A DNA stretch of 64,000 bases from Micromonospora yangpuensis. Its GTDB lineage: Bacteria; Actinomycetota; Actinomycetes; Mycobacteriales; Micromonosporaceae. The notes below the pieces were generated by a model. It ran no database searches, was not told the DNA's origin, and saw only the letters and a program-made list of their open reading frames with translations. Numbering within the stretch: position 1 is the stretch's first letter; every line of letters begins with the position of its first letter. The stretch lies in contig NZ_FMIA01000002.1 in NCBI RefSeq assembly GCF_900091615.1, forward strand, positions 1,488,001 to 1,552,000, written 5' to 3'. Position numbers and translations under genes: made by a program. Below, in pieces: positions 1 through 8,097 of the stretch.

Positions 1-193
1 TGGTCAACTGTCCGCTGGGCGGTGCCGGCCGGGGCGCGGCGGCCCGCGGTGCCGGCGCCGCGGCACCCTGACCGCCACTGGCCGCGACCGGGGTACGCCA
101 GGCGGCCGGCGCCGACTCGGCGCGGCAGCCGGTCAGGGTGGCGGTGGTGGCGGCGATCCCGAGCCCGAGCAGCGCCCGGCGACTGGTCGACAT
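1..193 (-). CDS. Lipoprotein, N-terminal part only (cut by window edge)
   Basis: The gene reads leftward off the window, so only 64 codons are visible. The ATG at 193 opens MSTSRRALLGLGIAA, a Tat-like SRRxLLG motif followed by a hydrophobic run and a lipobox LTGC at residues 20-23, so the product is probably a lipid-anchored exported protein. After Cys23 comes an Ala/Pro-rich linker typical of the tether of actinobacterial lipoproteins. The catalytic or binding domain lies outside the window and no function can be given. A second ATG 11 nt upstream is in another frame and opens only a Pro-rich shadow. The 36-bp tandem repeat at 215-313 sits just upstream. Confidence 0.7.
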   Translation of the reverse strand, partial: MSTSRRALLGLGIAATTATLTGCRAESAPAAWRTPVAASGGQGAAAPAPRAAAPRPAPPSGQLT

Positions 194-214
194 CGCTGCA
201 TCATGCCACCCACC

Positions 215-313
215 GGTTGGATCCGTGGTCCCGCCAGGGGCCGCTTGCCCGGTTGGATCCGTGGCCCCGCCAGGGGCCGCTTGCCCGGTTGGATCCGTGG
301 TCCCGCCAGGGGC
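215..313. repeat. 36-bp tandem repeat, 2.75 copies
   Basis: Copies start at 215, 251 and 287; each begins GGTTGGATCCGTGGYCCCGC and contains a BamHI-like GGATCC. The copies differ at one position. The repeat lies in the gap upstream of the leftward lipoprotein gene. It is not part of any gene I can support. Confidence 0.9.
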
Positions 314-499
314 AGCCGACGGGTCACCCGGAACGGCTCCACTCGCCTAGGGTGAGGATGCCATCACAGGGGCGTCCCGGCGGGGGCGGCAACCCCACGT
401 CGGGGCAGCCGGCCCGGCGACGGCGCGGATGCGGGATCCGCAACGCGCCGGGCCGGCCCTGCCGGTTCTGTCGGTCAGGTCGGCCGGTGGGCCTGCTGG

Positions 500-1354
500 T
501 CAGGAGGGCAGGTAGTCGAAGGTGTCGGGGTGCTCACCCTGCCGCCCGGCCTCACCCCGGTCCAGGCCGCTGATCCGCTCCATGGTGGCCTCGTCCAACT
601 CGAAGTCGAAGAGCCGGAAGTTCTCCTCGATCCGGGCCGGCGTGTTGGACTTCGGGAAGACGATGTCGCCGCGCTGCAGGTGCCAGCGCAGCACCACCTG
701 GGCCGGCGTCCGGCCCAGCTGCTCGGCGACGTCGACGATGGTCGGGTCGTCGAGGACCAGTCCCTGGGCGATCGGCGACCACGCCTGGGTGAGGATCCCG
801 TGCGCCCGGCCGTACGCGCGGACCTCCTCGTTGCCGAAGTACGGGTGCACCTCGATCTGGTTGACCGACGGCACGATCTCCGTCTCGGCGGTGAGTCGCT
901 CCAGGTGCGGCACCTGGAAGTTCGACACCCCGATCGAGCGGGCCCGACCGTCGCGGCTGAACTCCTCCAGCACCTGCCAGGTGGAGACGAAGTCGCCGTC
1001 GTAGCGGGTCGGCAGCGGCCAGTGGATCAGGAACAGGTCGAGGTAGTCGAAGCCCAGCGCGTCCAGCGTCGCCTCGAACGCCTTGCGGGCGTCGTCCGGC
1101 CGGTGCGCGGCGTTGGTCAGCTTGCTGGTCACGAAGACCTCGTCGCGGGTCAGCCCGGAGGTGCGGACCGCCTGGCCGACCTCGGCCTCGTTGCCGTACA
1201 TCTCGGCGGTGTCGATGTGTCGGTAGCCGACCTCCAGCGCGGTGCGGACGGCCTGGGTGGTGTCCCGGGGCTTGATCTGGAAGACCCCGAAGCCGAGCTG
1301 GGGGATGGTGGTGCCGTCGTTGAGCGGGATGTCGGGGACCGGGTTGCTGGCCAT
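500..1354 (-). CDS. Aldo/keto reductase (AKR5-like)
   Basis: A cytosolic NADPH-dependent reductase of carbonyl compounds, 284 residues as started here. The AKR catalytic tetrad is visible: Asp and Tyr in HIDTAEMYGNE, Lys in VTSKL and His in LIHWPLP. The C-terminal coenzyme-binding segment (VFPKSNTPARIEENFRLF) is also typical. The reading frame is open to an ATG at 1405, but the ATG at 1354 has a good AGGAG six bases upstream and starts next to the conserved N-terminal strand, so it is preferred. The substrate cannot be told. The family includes 2,5-diketo-gluconate and methylglyoxal reductases. Two more AKR genes lie at 29822 and 41192, and the 29822 protein is the closer relative by motif. 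Confidence 0.93.
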   Translation of the reverse strand: MASNPVPDIPLNDGTTIPQLGFGVFQIKPRDTTQAVRTALEVGYRHIDTAEMYGNEAEVGQAVRTSGLTRDEVFVTSKLTNAAHRPDDARKAFEATLDALGFDYLDLFLIHWPLPTRYDGDFVSTWQVLEEFSRDGRARSIGVSNFQVPHLERLTAETEIVPSVNQIEVHPYFGNEEVRAYGRAHGILTQAWSPIAQGLVLDDPTIVDVAEQLGRTPAQVVLRWHLQRGDIVFPKSNTPARIEENFRLFDFELDEATMERISGLDRGEAGRQGEHPDTFDYLPS

Positions 1355-1623
1355 GGTGACTCCTGTTCCGTGATCGAGCGTGACCGGACGACTCCTGATT
1401 GTCATACCCGGGATGGCGGTTACCTACCGACGACACCGGACGAATCCCGACGCGTCGGGCGCCGGGTTCACCCGGGTCGGTCCGTCGGCCCTTGTGGAGG
1501 CGCGATCAGTGGATCTCCGTCTGCCCGAACGGGCCCCTTCCGCTCCGTGCTGACCTGCATCAGGATTGGTCGATGGTCGGCCTCCGGGAGTCGGAGAGCC
1601 GGACGGGGACGACAAGAAGGGGC

Positions 1624-3276
1624 GTGGCACGCGTGCTGTCATTTCCAGCCAGGAGGGTGTTGGCCGCGATCGCGGTCGGAACACTCGTGAGCACGGTGGC
1701 GTTGGCGAACCCGGCGACGGCCGCGCCCAACGACACCGCCAACAAACTGACCCGGGCGGTGACGCTCAAGGGCGTACTCGACCACCTGAACTCCTTCCAG
1801 CACATCGCCAACCGCAACGGCGGCACCCGCGCCTCCGGCACGCCCGGCTACGACGCCAGCGCCAACTACGTGGCCCGCAAGCTGCGGGCCGCCGGGTACC
1901 GGGTGACCCGCCAGAAGTTCGACTTCCCGTACTTCGAGGCGTTCGGCTCGTCGTTCGCCCAGGTGGCGCCGGGGCAGGTCAGCTACGTCGAGGGCACCGA
2001 CTACACGCTGCTGGAGTACTCCGGCGACGGGGTGGCGCAGGGCACTGTCGTACCGGTGGATCTGAACCTGACGCCGCCACGCGCCTCCACCTCCGGCTGT
2101 GAGGCCAGCGACTTCACCGGGGTCGACGTGGTCGGCAAGATCGCGCTGATGCAGCGCGGCACCTGCGGCTTCGGCGACAAGGTCGCCAACGCCGAGGCCG
2201 CCGGCGCGATCGGGGCGATCATCATGAACCAGGGCAACGGCACCCCGCAGGAGAACCCGGACCGCTTCGAGCTGTTCAACGGCACCCTCAGCGGGCCGGT
2301 CGCCACCATCCCCGGGGTCGCCGTCTCCTACGACACCGGTGCCGCCTTCTCCACCACCGCCGGCCTGGCCGTACGCATCACCGCCGACACCATCAGCGAG
2401 GTACGCAGCACCGAGAACGTGGTGGCCCAGACCCGCGAGGGGCGCACCGACAACGTGGTGATGGCCGGGGCGCACCTGGACAGCGTGCCGGAGGGGCCGG
2501 GCATCAACGACAACGGCTCCGGCAGCGCCGCCCTGCTGGAGGTGGCCCTGCAGATGGCCGAGGTCAAGCCGGCCAACGCGGTCCGGTTCGCCTGGTGGGG
2601 CGCGGAGGAGGCGAACCTGCTCGGCTCCCAGTACTACGTGGACCAGCTGACCGAGCGGCAGGTCGACAACATCGCGCTCTACCTGAACTTCGACATGATC
2701 GGCTCGCCGAACTACGTCTTCGGTGTCTACGACGGTGACGACTCCGCGCAGCAGGGCGCCGGGCCGGGGCCGGAGGGCTCCGCCGAGATCGAGGCCCTCT
2801 TCGAGCGCTTCTTCGCCGCCCGTGAACTGCCCACCGTGCCCTCGGACTTCACCGGCCGCTCGGACTACGGCCCGTTCATCGCCGCCGGTATCGACATCCC
2901 CTCCGGCGGTCTCTTCACCGGTGCCGAGGGGCTGAAGACGGAGGCGGAGGCCGCGCTCTTCGGCGGCGTGGCCGGTGCGGCGTACGACCCGTGCTACCAC
3001 CAGCGGTGCGACAGCAAGAAGCCGGTGGTCCACGGCGCCGACGCCGACCTGTACCGCGAGCTGCGCGGCTCGCACCGGCTCTGGGGCAACGTGAGCACCT
3101 TCGCCCTGGACGTCAACTCCGACGCCGTCGCCACCGCGGTGATCACCTACGCCTTCGACACCTCTGCGGTCAACGGGGTCTCGAAGAGCACCGACCGGGC
3201 TGCCGCCAAGACCCGCAGCGCCCCGGTCGCCGAGGTCGCCGCCGACGCCCACGGGCACGGGCATCCGTGGAAGTGA
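1624..3276 (+). CDS. Secreted M28 family zinc aminopeptidase with PA domain
   Basis: An exported di-zinc peptidase of 550 residues, likely removing N-terminal residues from peptides outside the cell. A basic start, hydrophobic stretch and A-x-A site (NPATA/APND) form a signal peptide. A protease-associated (PA) insert is seen around ALMQRGTCGFGDKVANAEAAG. The M28 metal ligands lie in AGAHLDSVPEGPGINDNGSG, in WWGAEEANLLGS and in a later DFTGRSDYGPF, with a paired CYHQRCD near the C-terminus, as in the Streptomyces griseus aminopeptidase type. Start: GTG at 1624, preceded by AAGAAGGGGC; longer in-frame starts at 1399 (TTG) and 1573 (ATG) lack a ribosome site and would bury the signal peptide. 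The C-terminus ends in a His-rich GHGHPWK. Confidence 0.93.
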   Translation: MARVLSFPARRVLAAIAVGTLVSTVALANPATAAPNDTANKLTRAVTLKGVLDHLNSFQHIANRNGGTRASGTPGYDASANYVARKLRAAGYRVTRQKFDFPYFEAFGSSFAQVAPGQVSYVEGTDYTLLEYSGDGVAQGTVVPVDLNLTPPRASTSGCEASDFTGVDVVGKIALMQRGTCGFGDKVANAEAAGAIGAIIMNQGNGTPQENPDRFELFNGTLSGPVATIPGVAVSYDTGAAFSTTAGLAVRITADTISEVRSTENVVAQTREGRTDNVVMAGAHLDSVPEGPGINDNGSGSAALLEVALQMAEVKPANAVRFAWWGAEEANLLGSQYYVDQLTERQVDNIALYLNFDMIGSPNYVFGVYDGDDSAQQGAGPGPEGSAEIEALFERFFAARELPTVPSDFTGRSDYGPFIAAGIDIPSGGLFTGAEGLKTEAEAALFGGVAGAAYDPCYHQRCDSKKPVVHGADADLYRELRGSHRLWGNVSTFALDVNSDAVATAVITYAFDTSAVNGVSKSTDRAAAKTRSAPVAEVAADAHGHGHPWK

Positions 3277-3295
3277 GCTGACGCCTGCGCCGACG

Positions 3296-3326
3296 CGGGC
3301 CGGGCCCTACCGTGGGGCCCGGCCCG
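3296..3326. terminator. Strong hairpin terminator after the M28 peptidase
   Basis: Twelve-base arms CGGGCCGGGCCC and its complement flank a 7-nt loop (TACCGTG). It lies between convergent genes, 20 nt after the peptidase stop. There is no T tract, as is usual in high-GC actinobacteria. Confidence 0.75.
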
Positions 3327-3369
3327 TGCCGTGTCACCGGTCGGCCCGTGCCGCGTCACCGGTCGGTCG
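3326..3369. repeat. 22-bp tandem duplication covering a stop codon
   Basis: GTGCCGTGTCACCGGTCGG at 3326 is repeated at 3348 with one change. The second copy contains the stop codon (TCA on this strand, 3356-3358) of the leftward YqeB-like gene. The first copy carries an identical stop 22 nt beyond it. Confidence 0.85.
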
Positions 3370-4048
3370 GTCGCCAGTACTGGCGTTTCCGCTCGTCGCG
3401 GACCACCACACCGAGTCGGCCCAGCTCGGTACGCAGGTCGCGGAGGTCGTCGCCGTCGCCCCGTTCCAGGGCGCGTTGCCGGGCCCGCAGCAGCGCGTCC
3501 GCTCCCGCCGGCAGACCGGGTAGCTCCGGTACCCAGCGCCGGTAGGCGTTCCGGTACGGATCCTGCTCCGTCCAGGGCCAGCCGTGCTCCCGCAACGCCG
3601 CCGCCAGCCGGTCGCCGGGCAGCTCGCCGGACTCCCGGACCAGCTCCTGCCCGGCGGCACCGAGCACCACCAGGTCGTTGCCGTCACGGAACACCGCCTG
3701 CGCGTCCCGGCGCGACACCTCCGACCGGGTACGGTCGCGGCGCAACCGGATCCGTTCCCGCTCGACGGTGACGGTGAGCCGTTCCGCCGTGCCGATCAGC
3801 GCGACGACCAGCCCGGCCAGCGCTCCGAGCAGCGGCGCGCCGATCGTCACGTACGGCTCGGGGGCCCCGGCGACCAGCTTGAGGACGTCCTGGAACGGGA
3901 CCCAGGACCGGCCGGTCAACCAGTCCGCACCGGCCGCGAGGGCCCCGACCGCTCCCGCGCCGAGCAGCGGGAAGCCCAGCCACATCACGACCAGCTCCCC
4001 GGCACCGGCGTGCACGACGGTGGAGGTGCCGGAACTGTCGGCCCGCAC
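3356..4048 (-). CDS. YqeB-like membrane protein
   Basis: A 230-residue protein with two transmembrane segments near the N-terminus (around residues 16-36 and 58-80), followed by a soluble, PH-like half containing LTVTVERERIRLRRD and a C-terminal charged region ending RKRQYWRPTDR. The pattern of WLGFPLLGAGAVGAL, a W-x-P-F-Q motif and a VTVERERI strand fits the actinobacterial YqeB family as I remember it; its role is not known. The GTG at 4048 starts 2 nt after the permease stop (TGACCGTG), so translation is probably coupled and the gene is the third member of the ABC operon. Longer frames upstream are a shadow of the permease gene. Confidence 0.75.
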   Translation of the reverse strand: MRADSSGTSTVVHAGAGELVVMWLGFPLLGAGAVGALAAGADWLTGRSWVPFQDVLKLVAGAPEPYVTIGAPLLGALAGLVVALIGTAERLTVTVERERIRLRRDRTRSEVSRRDAQAVFRDGNDLVVLGAAGQELVRESGELPGDRLAAALREHGWPWTEQDPYRNAYRRWVPELPGLPAGADALLRARQRALERGDGDDLRDLRTELGRLGVVVRDERKRQYWRPTDR

Positions 4049-4050
4049 GG

Positions 4051-4833
4051 TCAGGACACCTCCCTGCGCAGCGTGCGCACCGTCCCGGCGGCCAGCGGCA
4101 GCACCAGCCAGACCAGCAGGGAGACGCCCAGCCGGGCCCACTGCTCCCCGGTCACCGTCGAGCCGTAGAACGGCTCCATGGTCAGCGCGGTGTCCAGCCA
4201 ACCGGCCGGCCCGCGCAGCGCCGGGATCGTCGCCCCGAGGGTGGACCAGAGGATCGGCAGTAGCAGGTAGCTCACGATGGCCAGCGGGGTGTTCAGCAGC
4301 AGCAGCCCGAAGCCCGCCCCCATCAGCACGGCGGCCACCTGGAGCACCACCGCGTGCCAGAGCAGCTCGGGCGCGAACCGCCACGGCCCGTCCGCGCCGG
4401 TGGCCCCGGCGACCAGCGCGCCGAGCGCGGCCACCGCCAGGCTGACCAGCACCGAGGCGAGCGCGGCGAGGACCACGGCGGCGAGCTTCGCGACGATCAC
4501 CCGCTCCCGCCTCGGTACCAGCGCGAAGGTGGCCAGCGCGGTGCGCTGCGACCACTCGCTGGTGATCGACAGGATGCCGAGCACCGGCAGCAGCACCCCG
4601 ATCGGCAGCAGGGTGAAGGTGAAGAAGAGGGCGAAGGTCTGCTCCTGGCGGGGTGCCCAGATCAGCATCGCGGCGACCAGCGCGGCGGCCAGCAGGCCGA
4701 TGCCTACCAGCAGCCAGAGCCCGGCCCGGGTGTCGAACAGCTTGCGGGTCTCCACGGCGACCAGCCGGGGCAGCGACGGACGGCGTACCCGGGCGGGCCG
4801 GCGGGGTTCGACGGCGGGTGCGGTGATGGTCAA
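4051..4833 (-). CDS. ABC transporter permease (ABC-2 type)
   Basis: A 260-residue integral membrane subunit with six predicted hydrophobic segments (for example LWLLVGIGLLAAALVAAMLI and the later AIVSYLLLPILWSTLG). It should form the membrane pore for the ATPase encoded just upstream. ABC-2 permeases usually export drugs, lipids or antibiotics; the substrate here is unknown. Start: TTG at 4831-4833 with an excellent AAGGAGG seven bases upstream. The TTG overlaps the ATPase stop as TTGA, a typical coupled arrangement. The N-terminus is Pro/Arg-rich and cytosolic before the first helix (VETRKLFDTRAG, common in this family). Confidence 0.88.
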   Translation of the reverse strand: MTITAPAVEPRRPARVRRPSLPRLVAVETRKLFDTRAGLWLLVGIGLLAAALVAAMLIWAPRQEQTFALFFTFTLLPIGVLLPVLGILSITSEWSQRTALATFALVPRRERVIVAKLAAVVLAALASVLVSLAVAALGALVAGATGADGPWRFAPELLWHAVVLQVAAVLMGAGFGLLLLNTPLAIVSYLLLPILWSTLGATIPALRGPAGWLDTALTMEPFYGSTVTGEQWARLGVSLLVWLVLPLAAGTVRTLRREVS

Positions 4834-5729
4834 CGGACTGCCTCCTTGACGGACGTGCCGGCGGTGAGGGTGAGGAAGATCTGTTCCAGGCCGCCGCTGC
4901 CGGCGGGGCGCAGCTCGGTCAGGGCGACGCCCGCGTCGGCGGCGGCCTGCCCGACCACGCCGGCCTCGGCCGGCACCAGCAGCCCCCCGTCGGTGCCGCT
5001 GGTGACGGCGAGCCCGGCGCTGGTCAGCGCGGCGCGCAGGGCCTGCGGATCGCGGGCCCGGACCACGGTGCCGGCGGCGCTGAGCAGCTCGTCCTTGTCG
5101 CCCTGGGCGACGATCCGGCCGCCGCCGATCACCACCAGCCGGTCGGCGACCGCCTCCACCTCACGCAGCAGGTGGGAGGAGAGCAGCACGGTGCCGCCCC
5201 GGTCGGCGAAGTCGCGCAGCAGGCCGCGCATCCAGAAGATCCCCTCCGGGTCGAGGCCGTTGGCCGGCTCGTCGAGGATCAACACCCGGGGGTCACCGAG
5301 CAGCGCGTGTGCCAGGCCGAGCCGCTGCCGCATGCCCAACGAGTACGCCCGCACCCGCCGTCGGGCCGCCACCGCGTTCAACCCGACCAGGTCGAGGGTG
5401 GCGGCCACCCGATCCGGGCCGACACCCATGGTGTGGGCGGCGACGGTGAGCACCTCCCGGCCGGTCCGCCCGACGTGCTGCGCGGCGGCGTCGAGCAGCA
5501 CGCCGACCTCCCGGCCCGGATTGTCCAGCTCCCGGTAGGGCCGTCCGGCGACGGTGGCCCGCCCGGCGGTCGGCCGGGCCAACCCGCAGATCATCCGCAT
5601 GGTGGTGGACTTGCCGGCACCGTTGGGCCCGAGGAAACCGGTCACGGTGCCCGGTAGGCAGCGAAACGTGACGTCGTCGACGGCGCTGTGCCGGCCGTAC
5701 CGTCTGGTGAGCTGTTCGACCTCGATCAT
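4830..5729 (-). CDS. ABC transporter ATP-binding protein
   Basis: The nucleotide-binding subunit, 299 residues. Walker A is GPNGAGKST (about residue 35), the signature is SLGMRQRLGLAHALL and Walker B is VLILDEPANGLDP, followed by the switch His in LLSSHLLRE. The length and the C-terminal extension after residue 220 match drug/antibiotic-type exporters (DrrA-like). It pairs with the permease that overlaps its stop. Start choice is uncertain: ATG 5729 opens the conserved MIEVEQLTRRYG, but no ribosome site precedes it. An in-frame GTG lies at 5735 and an ATG at 5780. It is divergent from the sensor kinase gene at 5861, which makes regulation by that two-component system likely but not shown. Confidence 0.9.
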   Translation of the reverse strand: MIEVEQLTRRYGRHSAVDDVTFRCLPGTVTGFLGPNGAGKSTTMRMICGLARPTAGRATVAGRPYRELDNPGREVGVLLDAAAQHVGRTGREVLTVAAHTMGVGPDRVAATLDLVGLNAVAARRRVRAYSLGMRQRLGLAHALLGDPRVLILDEPANGLDPEGIFWMRGLLRDFADRGGTVLLSSHLLREVEAVADRLVVIGGGRIVAQGDKDELLSAAGTVVRARDPQALRAALTSAGLAVTSGTDGGLLVPAEAGVVGQAAADAGVALTELRPAGSGGLEQIFLTLTAGTSVKEAVR

Positions 5730-5801
5730 GTGCACAGCGTGCCGGCGGCGGGCGGCGGTGCGCTGCGGCCGACGGTCCATCCCCGGTAGCCGTCGGTCGA
5801 C

Positions 5802-5815
5802 GTCGAGGTCTCGAC
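5802..5815. promoter_or_regulatory. Inverted repeat in divergent ABC / two-component promoter region
   Basis: GTCGAG-GT-CTCGAC lies between the ABC ATPase start and the sensor kinase promoter. Its place suggests an operator, for example for the response regulator at 7096. This is a prediction only. Confidence 0.4.
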
Positions 5816-5848
5816 TTTGGTAGCTGGTCGGAGGGTCCGTCGGCTGCC

Positions 5849-5854
5849 TAGCAT
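5849..5854 (+). promoter_or_regulatory. -10 box TAGCAT of leaderless sensor kinase gene
   Basis: TAGCAT is followed by exactly 6 nt (CGGAGG) and then the GTG start. Transcription from this box would start at the start codon, giving a leaderless message. The GGAGG touching the GTG is too close to work as a ribosome site. Confidence 0.65.
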
Positions 5855-5860
5855 CGGAGG

Positions 5861-7108
5861 GTGACCAGCGCCGTCGTACCGGATCATCCCTGGCTGCTAC
5901 CCGGTGCCCTGACCACCGGCGGGCAGCCGGCGCGGCGACCCCGGCGCACCACCCGCGACTGGCTGGTCGACGGCACCTTCTTCCTGCTCGCCCTCGCCTT
6001 CCTGGTCGCGGCGCACTACGACGCCCGGCAGGCGCAGCCCGAGTTCGCGCTCAACGCCGGCCCGTCCTGGCTGGTCGGGGTGGACATCCTGGCCGGCCTG
6101 CTCGCCGTGGCCGCCCTCTGGGTACGCCGCCGCTGGCCGGTCGCCCTCGCCCTGGTCCTGTTGCCGGTCGGGCTCTTCTCGGTCACCGCCGGGGTGGCCC
6201 TGCTGGTCGTGCTCTTCACCGTGGTGGTGCACCGGGCGTTTCCGGTGGCGGCGGCGGTGGTCGGCCTGCACCTGCTGGCGGTCCCGGTCTCGCTGCGGCT
6301 GCGTCCGGACCCGGTGCTGTCGGACCTGGCGGCGGTGATCCTGGTCGGCTCGCTCATCGCGGCGACGGTGGCCTGGGGGATGTTCGTCCGGGCCCGGCGG
6401 CAGCTGATCCTCTCCTTGCGGGACCGCGCCGAGCGTGCCGAAGCCGAGCAGCAGCTCCGGGTCACCCAGGCCCGCCAGGTCGAACGCACCCGGATCGCCC
6501 GGGAGATGCACGACGTGCTGGCGCACCGGATCTCCCTGCTCAGCCTGCACGCCGGAGCGTTGGAGTTCCGTCCCGACGCGCCCCCGCCGGAGATCGCCCG
6601 CGCCGCCGGGGTGATCCGGGCCAGCGCCCACACCGCCCTGGAGGACCTGCGGGCGGTGATCGGCGTGCTCCGCGCCGACACCGCCGCCTCGGACGCCCCG
6701 GAGCCACCGCAGCCGACCCTGGCCGACGTCCCGGCCCTGGTCGGCGAGGCACGGGCCGCCGGGATGCGGGTCGAACTGACCGACGGGGTACGCGAGCCGA
6801 CCGCGGTGCCGGCGGCGCTGGGGCGCACCGGGTACCGGATCGTGCAGGAGGGGCTGACCAACGCCCGCAAACACGCGCCCGGCGTGGTGGCCACCGTGGC
6901 CCTGACCGGCGGCCCGGCCGACGGACTGACCATCGAGATCCGCAACCGGTGGCCGGTCGGCGGCCCCGTCGCCCCGGAGATCCCCGGCACCGGCACCGGC
7001 CTGGTGGGCATCGCCGAACGGGTAAGCCTGGCCGGCGGGCGCCTGACCCACGGGCGCGACGACACCGGCGACTTCCACCTGACCGCCTGGCTCCCATGGC
7101 CGACCTGA
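5861..7108 (+). CDS. Two-component sensor histidine kinase (HisKA_3, NarL-type partner)
   Basis: A membrane sensor kinase of 415 residues. Five or six hydrophobic segments fill residues 35-175, then a coiled-coil linker rich in Glu/Arg, then the HisKA_3 dimerisation helix ERTRIAREMHDVLAHR with phospho-acceptor His217. The ATP-binding domain follows (N box in IVQEGLTNARKHAPG, G box in PGTGTGLVGIAERV). It has no clear extracellular sensing domain, so it probably senses membrane or envelope stress, as similar kinases beside ABC exporters do (inference). The response regulator overlaps its 3' end by 13 nt. The gene is divergent from the exporter operon. Confidence 0.93.
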   Translation: MTSAVVPDHPWLLPGALTTGGQPARRPRRTTRDWLVDGTFFLLALAFLVAAHYDARQAQPEFALNAGPSWLVGVDILAGLLAVAALWVRRRWPVALALVLLPVGLFSVTAGVALLVVLFTVVVHRAFPVAAAVVGLHLLAVPVSLRLRPDPVLSDLAAVILVGSLIAATVAWGMFVRARRQLILSLRDRAERAEAEQQLRVTQARQVERTRIAREMHDVLAHRISLLSLHAGALEFRPDAPPPEIARAAGVIRASAHTALEDLRAVIGVLRADTAASDAPEPPQPTLADVPALVGEARAAGMRVELTDGVREPTAVPAALGRTGYRIVQEGLTNARKHAPGVVATVALTGGPADGLTIEIRNRWPVGGPVAPEIPGTGTGLVGIAERVSLAGGRLTHGRDDTGDFHLTAWLPWPT

Positions 7109-7968
7109 CCTCATCCGCCGAGCCGGCCGGCGGTCCGGGTGTTGCCGGTTCGGCCGGCGGTCCGGGCGCTGCCGGCGGTTCGGGTTCGGCCGGTGCCGCC
7201 GGCTCTGCGGGCGCTGCCGGTGGCGCGGCGGACCCGGGCGTGGTCCGGGTGCTGATCGTGGACGACGACGCGCTGGTCCGGGCCGGCCTGTCGATGATCC
7301 TCGGCGGGGTGCCGGACGTCCGGGTGGTCGGCGAGGCCACCGACGGCGACGAGGTGCCCGCCGCCGTCGTCGCGTACGCCCCGGACGTCGTGCTGATGGA
7401 CATCCGGATGCCCCGGATCGACGGACTGGCCGCGACCGAGGCGCTGCGGGCGCTGCCCGACCCGCCCGAGGTGCTGGTGCTGACCACCTTCGACGCCGAC
7501 GAGCAGGTGCTGCGGGCGTTGCGGGCCGGCGCGGGCGGGTTCCTGCTCAAGGACACCCCGCCAGCGGAGATCGTCCAGGCGATCCGCCGGGTGGCCAGCG
7601 GGGAGGCGACCCTCTCCCCGAGGGTCACCCGCACGCTGATCCGGCACGTGACCGCCACCGGGCAGGCCCACGCCGGCCCGGCGGTCGGTGGCTCGGCGAT
7701 CTCCGGCGCGGCGGTTGGTGGCTCGGCGGCCGACGGTGGGTCGGCTGCCCGGCGGGAGCGGGCGCTGCGGCTGCTCGACGGGCTCAGCGCCCGGGAGCGG
7801 GAGGTGGCCGTGGCGCTCGGTCGGGGGCAGAGCAACGCCGAGATCTCGGCGGAGCTGTACATGAGCGTGGCGACCGTGAAGGCGTACGTCTCGCGGCTGT
7901 TGACCAAGCTCGACCTGAACAACCGGGTGCAGGTGGCGCTGCTCGTCCACGACGCCGACCTCACCTGA
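7096..7968 (+). CDS. NarL/FixJ-family response regulator with Gly/Ala linker extensions
   Basis: A DNA-binding regulator, partner of the kinase that it overlaps. Receiver domain from about residue 50 with VDDD, phospho-Asp102 in LMDIRMP, Thr in LTTFD and Lys in LLKDT. A C-terminal LuxR-type helix-turn-helix follows (LSAREREVAVALGRGQSNAE). Unusual are two low-complexity stretches: residues 10-46 made almost only of Gly, Ala, Ser and Pro, and a second Gly/Ala/Ser linker between receiver and DNA-binding domain. The first could be an artefact of the start choice: a GTG at about 7231 would begin directly at the receiver domain. ATG 7096 is kept since it couples with the kinase stop. Confidence 0.9.
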   Translation: MADLTSSAEPAGGPGVAGSAGGPGAAGGSGSAGAAGSAGAAGGAADPGVVRVLIVDDDALVRAGLSMILGGVPDVRVVGEATDGDEVPAAVVAYAPDVVLMDIRMPRIDGLAATEALRALPDPPEVLVLTTFDADEQVLRALRAGAGGFLLKDTPPAEIVQAIRRVASGEATLSPRVTRTLIRHVTATGQAHAGPAVGGSAISGAAVGGSAADGGSAARRERALRLLDGLSAREREVAVALGRGQSNAEISAELYMSVATVKAYVSRLLTKLDLNNRVQVALLVHDADLT

Positions 7969-8028
7969 CCCGCCCGGCCGGCTGGCCTCGGTCGATCGTC
8001 TACCGCCGGCTGCATGCACCGAGAAGAC

Positions 8029-8057
8029 TACCAAATTTGGTTGTATCATTTTTGGTA
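8029..8057 (+). promoter_or_regulatory. AT-rich promoter with palindromic operator before the AAA ATPase
   Basis: ACCAAATTTGGT at 8030-8041 is a perfect 12-bp palindrome. TACCAAA (8029-8035) is repeated inverted as TTTGGTA (8051-8057), and a -10-like TATCAT lies at 8044-8049 between them. The AT-rich patch stands out in the GC-rich surroundings and suggests tight repression of the downstream gene. Confidence 0.5.
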
Positions 8058-8097
8058 CTTTCATGGATGGTTGCTTCAGTGGTTGGGGGATGGCCGG

